Shown piece by piece: positions 6,565 through 8,459 of a DNA stretch of 8,459 bases; the stretch's first letter is position 1; every line of letters starts with the position of its first letter. The stretch is from assembly GCA_958349075.1 (NCBI GenBank), contig CATWBR010000182.1, positions 1 to 8,459 of the forward strand, in the 5' to 3' direction. Below the pieces are notes generated by a model. It was given only the letters and a program-made list of their open reading frames with translations. It was not told where the DNA came from and did no database searches. Source of the stretch: an uncultured Clostridium sp. (GTDB lineage Bacteria; Bacillota; Clostridia; Lachnospirales; Lachnospiraceae). A program made the translations under genes and the position numbers.

Positions 6565-8289
6565 TTAATCCTTCATGGCATTTTTTAATAGCTCTTCCCA
6601 ATCGGGCGGCAGCTTGACTGCCCTGCTGGTCAATCGGCCCTGCGTGTAATTCTCACGGAAGAACAGACTTCGATTCCTCGTCGGATCGCCCGTAACGACA
6701 ACCAGTATCCTTGCTTCCGGGCCAAGTAATGGCACCATCCTCTTCGGATCATCCGATTCATACCACTCCCGGGGCAGTTCTCCATGCTCCACTGCTTCTT
6801 TCAAACTGTATGGTTTCCAGTTATTAAAGCGTGAACTGTTTTTTTCAAAATATTCTGCCGTCACCTTTGCATGTTCCCTGATGTAGCGGTCAATGTCTGG
6901 TTTCGAATATCCCTGTTCCGACAAAAGCTTAGCAACCACAGGGCTTATAAAGAGGACATGCGTCTCCTGGTAACGCCGCATCGCCTCGTAGGGTTCTATC
7001 ATGCGCTCCACCCAGTCGGTTATATAGTCCAGATGCTGCTTTGCAAGTTCCCCCGTAGACTGGAAGGGATCGCTCGACACACGGCCGGAGGTGATGGTAA
7101 CCACGTTCTCCCCCTGTGCAAATCCCTGTTCCTCTCCGAGGGTTTTCCAGCCGATTTCCTCACAAAACCGGTCATTTTCCGGTGCCACGGCACGGAACAT
7201 CTGGCCGTGCGTGGACATATCCGTCGTCCCCGGCAGCGAGCCCGCCACGTTTCGGATCAGCAGCCTGTAAAAGCGGCCGATGGAAATGTTGGGCTGAAAA
7301 CCGGGTCTCTGATGGCCCGTCTTATAATTAAACTGAAGCTGGTCGCGGATTGGGCCGTTTAACATGATAATCGCTTCCCATCCCGGTGTCGCCCCTGAAT
7401 CTTTCACACTATATCCAGGCTCCGACACAATCTCGGCGACTGCGAGAAGAATAGGCATATATTCGGGTCGGCAGCCCGCCATCACTCCATTTACAGCCAC
7501 TTTCCACACCGTGCAGGCACCCATGGCCGGTTCCAGAATGCCGATCACCTCCTCCGGCGGGCGTTCCGTGAACTTCAGGAACTCCTCAACCTTTTCGATC
7601 GTAGGAGGAACAACGGGCAGACCGTCCGACCACTGTTTCTCACAAAAATAAGACTGTATCTCCTCATATCCTCCTTCAAAAACAATATCGCGATCCCCCG
7701 GGCCGCGTTTTTTTGCTTTGACTGTGCTTTTAACGGGCTCCGTAAGAGCCTTCAGAATCCGGGGAACCACAATTTCCTCCGTGTTCCTTTTCAGGACTTC
7801 CGCATCATCGAGAGCAATCGGTGCCGGATATTCTGCGACGCGCAGATCCGGGAATCCCGCACTCTTTGCAATCTTCTTCACCATAAACGGAAATCCCTGG
7901 CATGCTACTGCAACCGCAGGTATACCCGTTTTTTCCACTAAAATTCCTGCCCGCGCAACTGCGGGCGCGCAGGTGCCTCAGCACCCGTTTCCGACAATTA
8001 CGGCATCGCACCCAAAGCTTTTGAGCATTTCCGGCAGGGCCGCCATCATTTTTTCCTCATGAGTGGGATCGTGGAAATTGCCGAATTCCTTATAGCTTAC
8101 AAAACGGACATCGGGATACTTCTCACGGATCTTTTCTTCGATCATGGGAAACGTCTCATCCCCGCGGAACCCGTGATTCCATAACTCACCGATTACTTTG
8201 CCGTTCAAATCCGACAGGGACGGGGCTACCTTCCTCTCCTGTGTCGCCTGTACCCCCGCAGGATAAACAACACTGTATATTTCGCCCAT
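6565..8289 (-). CDS. UGSC-family selenoprotein (CUGTC motif, UGA read as selenocysteine) fused to a DGLPVVPPT domain
   Basis: A single 574-residue protein if the in-frame TGA at 7978-7980 is read as selenocysteine (residue 104). The frame is open from ATG 8289 to TAA 6565 apart from that one codon. Residues 1 to about 185 are a UGSC-type domain: a short basic N-terminal part, an alpha/beta region (DLNGKVIGELWNHGFRGDE, 27-45), then DAVIVGNGC-U-GTCAPAVARAG and GIPAVAVACQGF. The Sec is followed by Cys three residues on (U104, C107), a CxxC-like redox pair, with C103 just before it. After a charged linker (about 183-205) comes a domain of about 370 residues with DGLPVVPPT (222-230), KVAVNGVMAGCRPEY (263-277) and a C-terminal ILVVVTGDPTRNRS. 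I recall the latter type from uncharacterised proteins near UGSC genes; function is unknown. No signal peptide or membrane segment, so cytoplasmic. AGGAGG lies 6 nt before the ATG. It is first in a probable operon with a flavoprotein reductase and a lactonase-like protein. The alternative is a disrupted gene or two ORFs, much less likely. Confidence 0.88.
7946..7973 (-). promoter_or_regulatory. Candidate bacterial SECIS hairpin downstream of the Sec UGA
   Basis: Four nucleotides after the UGA the mRNA can form CCU...AGG, a GCGC bulge on the 5' side, then a perfect 6-bp stem GCCCGC/GCGGGC (7949-7966) closed by the hexaloop AGUUGC. The loop starts 18 nt after the UGA, inside the distance window used for bacterial SECIS elements, and has G at loop position 2 followed by U, as SelB-binding loops often do. 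An alternative register pairs CCUGC with GCAGG. The region is also coding and GC-rich, so some pairing is expected by chance. Confidence 0.68.
7978..7980 (-). other. In-frame TGA predicted to encode selenocysteine (residue 104)
   Basis: The reverse complement of tca is TGA. The upstream frame reads VGNGC and the next 13 codons read GTCAPAVARAGIL with no break, joining the rest of the protein without any frame shift. The context Cys-U-Gly-Thr-Cys matches the UGSC/UGTC redox motif of a known bacterial selenoprotein family. A SECIS-like hairpin follows. Confidence 0.88.
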
Positions 8290-8295
8290 AACCAA

Positions 8296-8301
8296 CCTCC
8301 T
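8296..8301 (-). promoter_or_regulatory. Consensus AGGAGG ribosome binding site of the selenoprotein gene
   Basis: AGGAGG on the minus strand is followed by TTGGTT and then ATG 8289, a 6-nt spacer. It rules out the in-frame TTG at 8295, which would touch the site directly. Confidence 0.88.
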
Positions 8302-8327
8302 GTTTTTTCTATTTATTAATTAGTTTT

Positions 8328-8357
8328 ATTGTATATCGAAAGGTTATCAATGGTCAA
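8328..8357 (-). promoter_or_regulatory. Probable sigma-70 promoter of the selenoprotein operon
   Basis: The minus strand has TTGACC (8352-8357), then either TATACA (8330-8335) at 16 bp or TACAAT (8328-8333) at 18 bp. The start point would be near 8321, leaving a leader of roughly 30 nt before the ATG. The region is AT-rich, which fits a promoter. Spacing is slightly off ideal in both registers, so strength may depend on a regulator. Confidence 0.6.
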
Positions 8358-8384
8358 ATTGGATATCGCCTCCGAATGATAACC
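8342..8384. repeat. 8-bp inverted repeat around the -35 of the selenoprotein promoter
   Basis: On the plus strand GGTTATCA (8342-8349) and TGATAACC (8377-8384) are exact inverted copies separated by 27 bp. They flank the predicted -35 hexamer; the proximal copy lies in the promoter spacer. TATCAAT also occurs twice as a direct repeat (8345-8351 and 8392-8398). This is a plausible operator for a dimeric regulator binding two half sites, but the DNA is AT-rich and no regulator can be named. Confidence 0.4.
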
Positions 8385-8459
8385 GCATAACTATCAATTA
8401 CCAATTCATATCTTTCCCGATATAGGTCCTGCTTCAATATTGACTCCCCTATTTCCCTG

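Noticed and set aside
6565..7938. Independent 457-codon gene starting at GTG 7938, with a weak AGGA about 6 nt upstream
   Set aside because: The frame continues upstream without a break to the TGA, and the intervening codons encode the second half of the CUGTC motif and its helix. An internal start cannot be fully excluded, but the joined selenoprotein explains the data better.
7978..8289. Pseudogene or nonsense mutation at the TGA
   Set aside because: The rest of the frame is intact for over 470 codons, the TGA falls exactly at the redox position of a known selenoprotein motif, and a SECIS-like hairpin follows.
8408..8423. ATATC-(6)-GATAT hairpin upstream of the selenoprotein promoter
   Set aside because: Only a 5-bp AT-rich stem with no U tract; expected by chance in this AT-rich stretch and not placed to act as a terminator or leader element.

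Overview
The window carries six genes, all on the minus strand, so transcription runs from the high-coordinate end to the low end. Base composition near 50% GC, purine-rich AGGAGG-type ribosome binding sites, a sigma-54 two-component system, a Na+/solute symporter and a UGA-recoded selenoprotein all fit an anaerobic member of the Clostridia. Lachnospiraceae is my best guess, but there is no rRNA or other marker to prove it.

Upstream half (8459 to 4310). A short AT-rich promoter region, with a TTGACC / TACAAT-like promoter and an 8-bp inverted repeat, leads into the most interesting gene. It looks like two genes split by an in-frame TGA at 7978-7980, but reads best as one 574-residue selenoprotein (8289 to 6565). 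The TGA lies in a Cys-Sec-Gly-Thr-Cys motif typical of the poorly characterised UGSC family. A GC-rich hairpin with a G in its loop sits at the right distance behind the TGA to be a bacterial SECIS. The selenoprotein domain is fused to a large C-terminal domain of unknown function that carries a DGLPVVPPT motif. Next come a thioredoxin-reductase-like flavoprotein with a CATC redox centre but without the usual NADPH-binding arginines, and a cytoplasmic seven-bladed beta-propeller lactonase-like protein. A hairpin after the lactonase gene may end this transcript.

Downstream half (4309 to 20). A near-perfect sigma-70 promoter (TTGACG, 17-bp spacer, TATAAT) drives a sodium:solute symporter, followed by overlapping genes for a membrane histidine kinase and an NtrC-type response regulator. 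The regulator has GAFAGA where the sigma-54 contact loop normally reads GAFTGA.

Working model (inference): the kinase and regulator sense a small molecule, the symporter imports it, and the selenoprotein, its flavoprotein reductase and the lactonase-like protein act on it. The substrate cannot be read from the sequence. The candidate new system is the selenoprotein with its dedicated, possibly NADH-linked, reductase.
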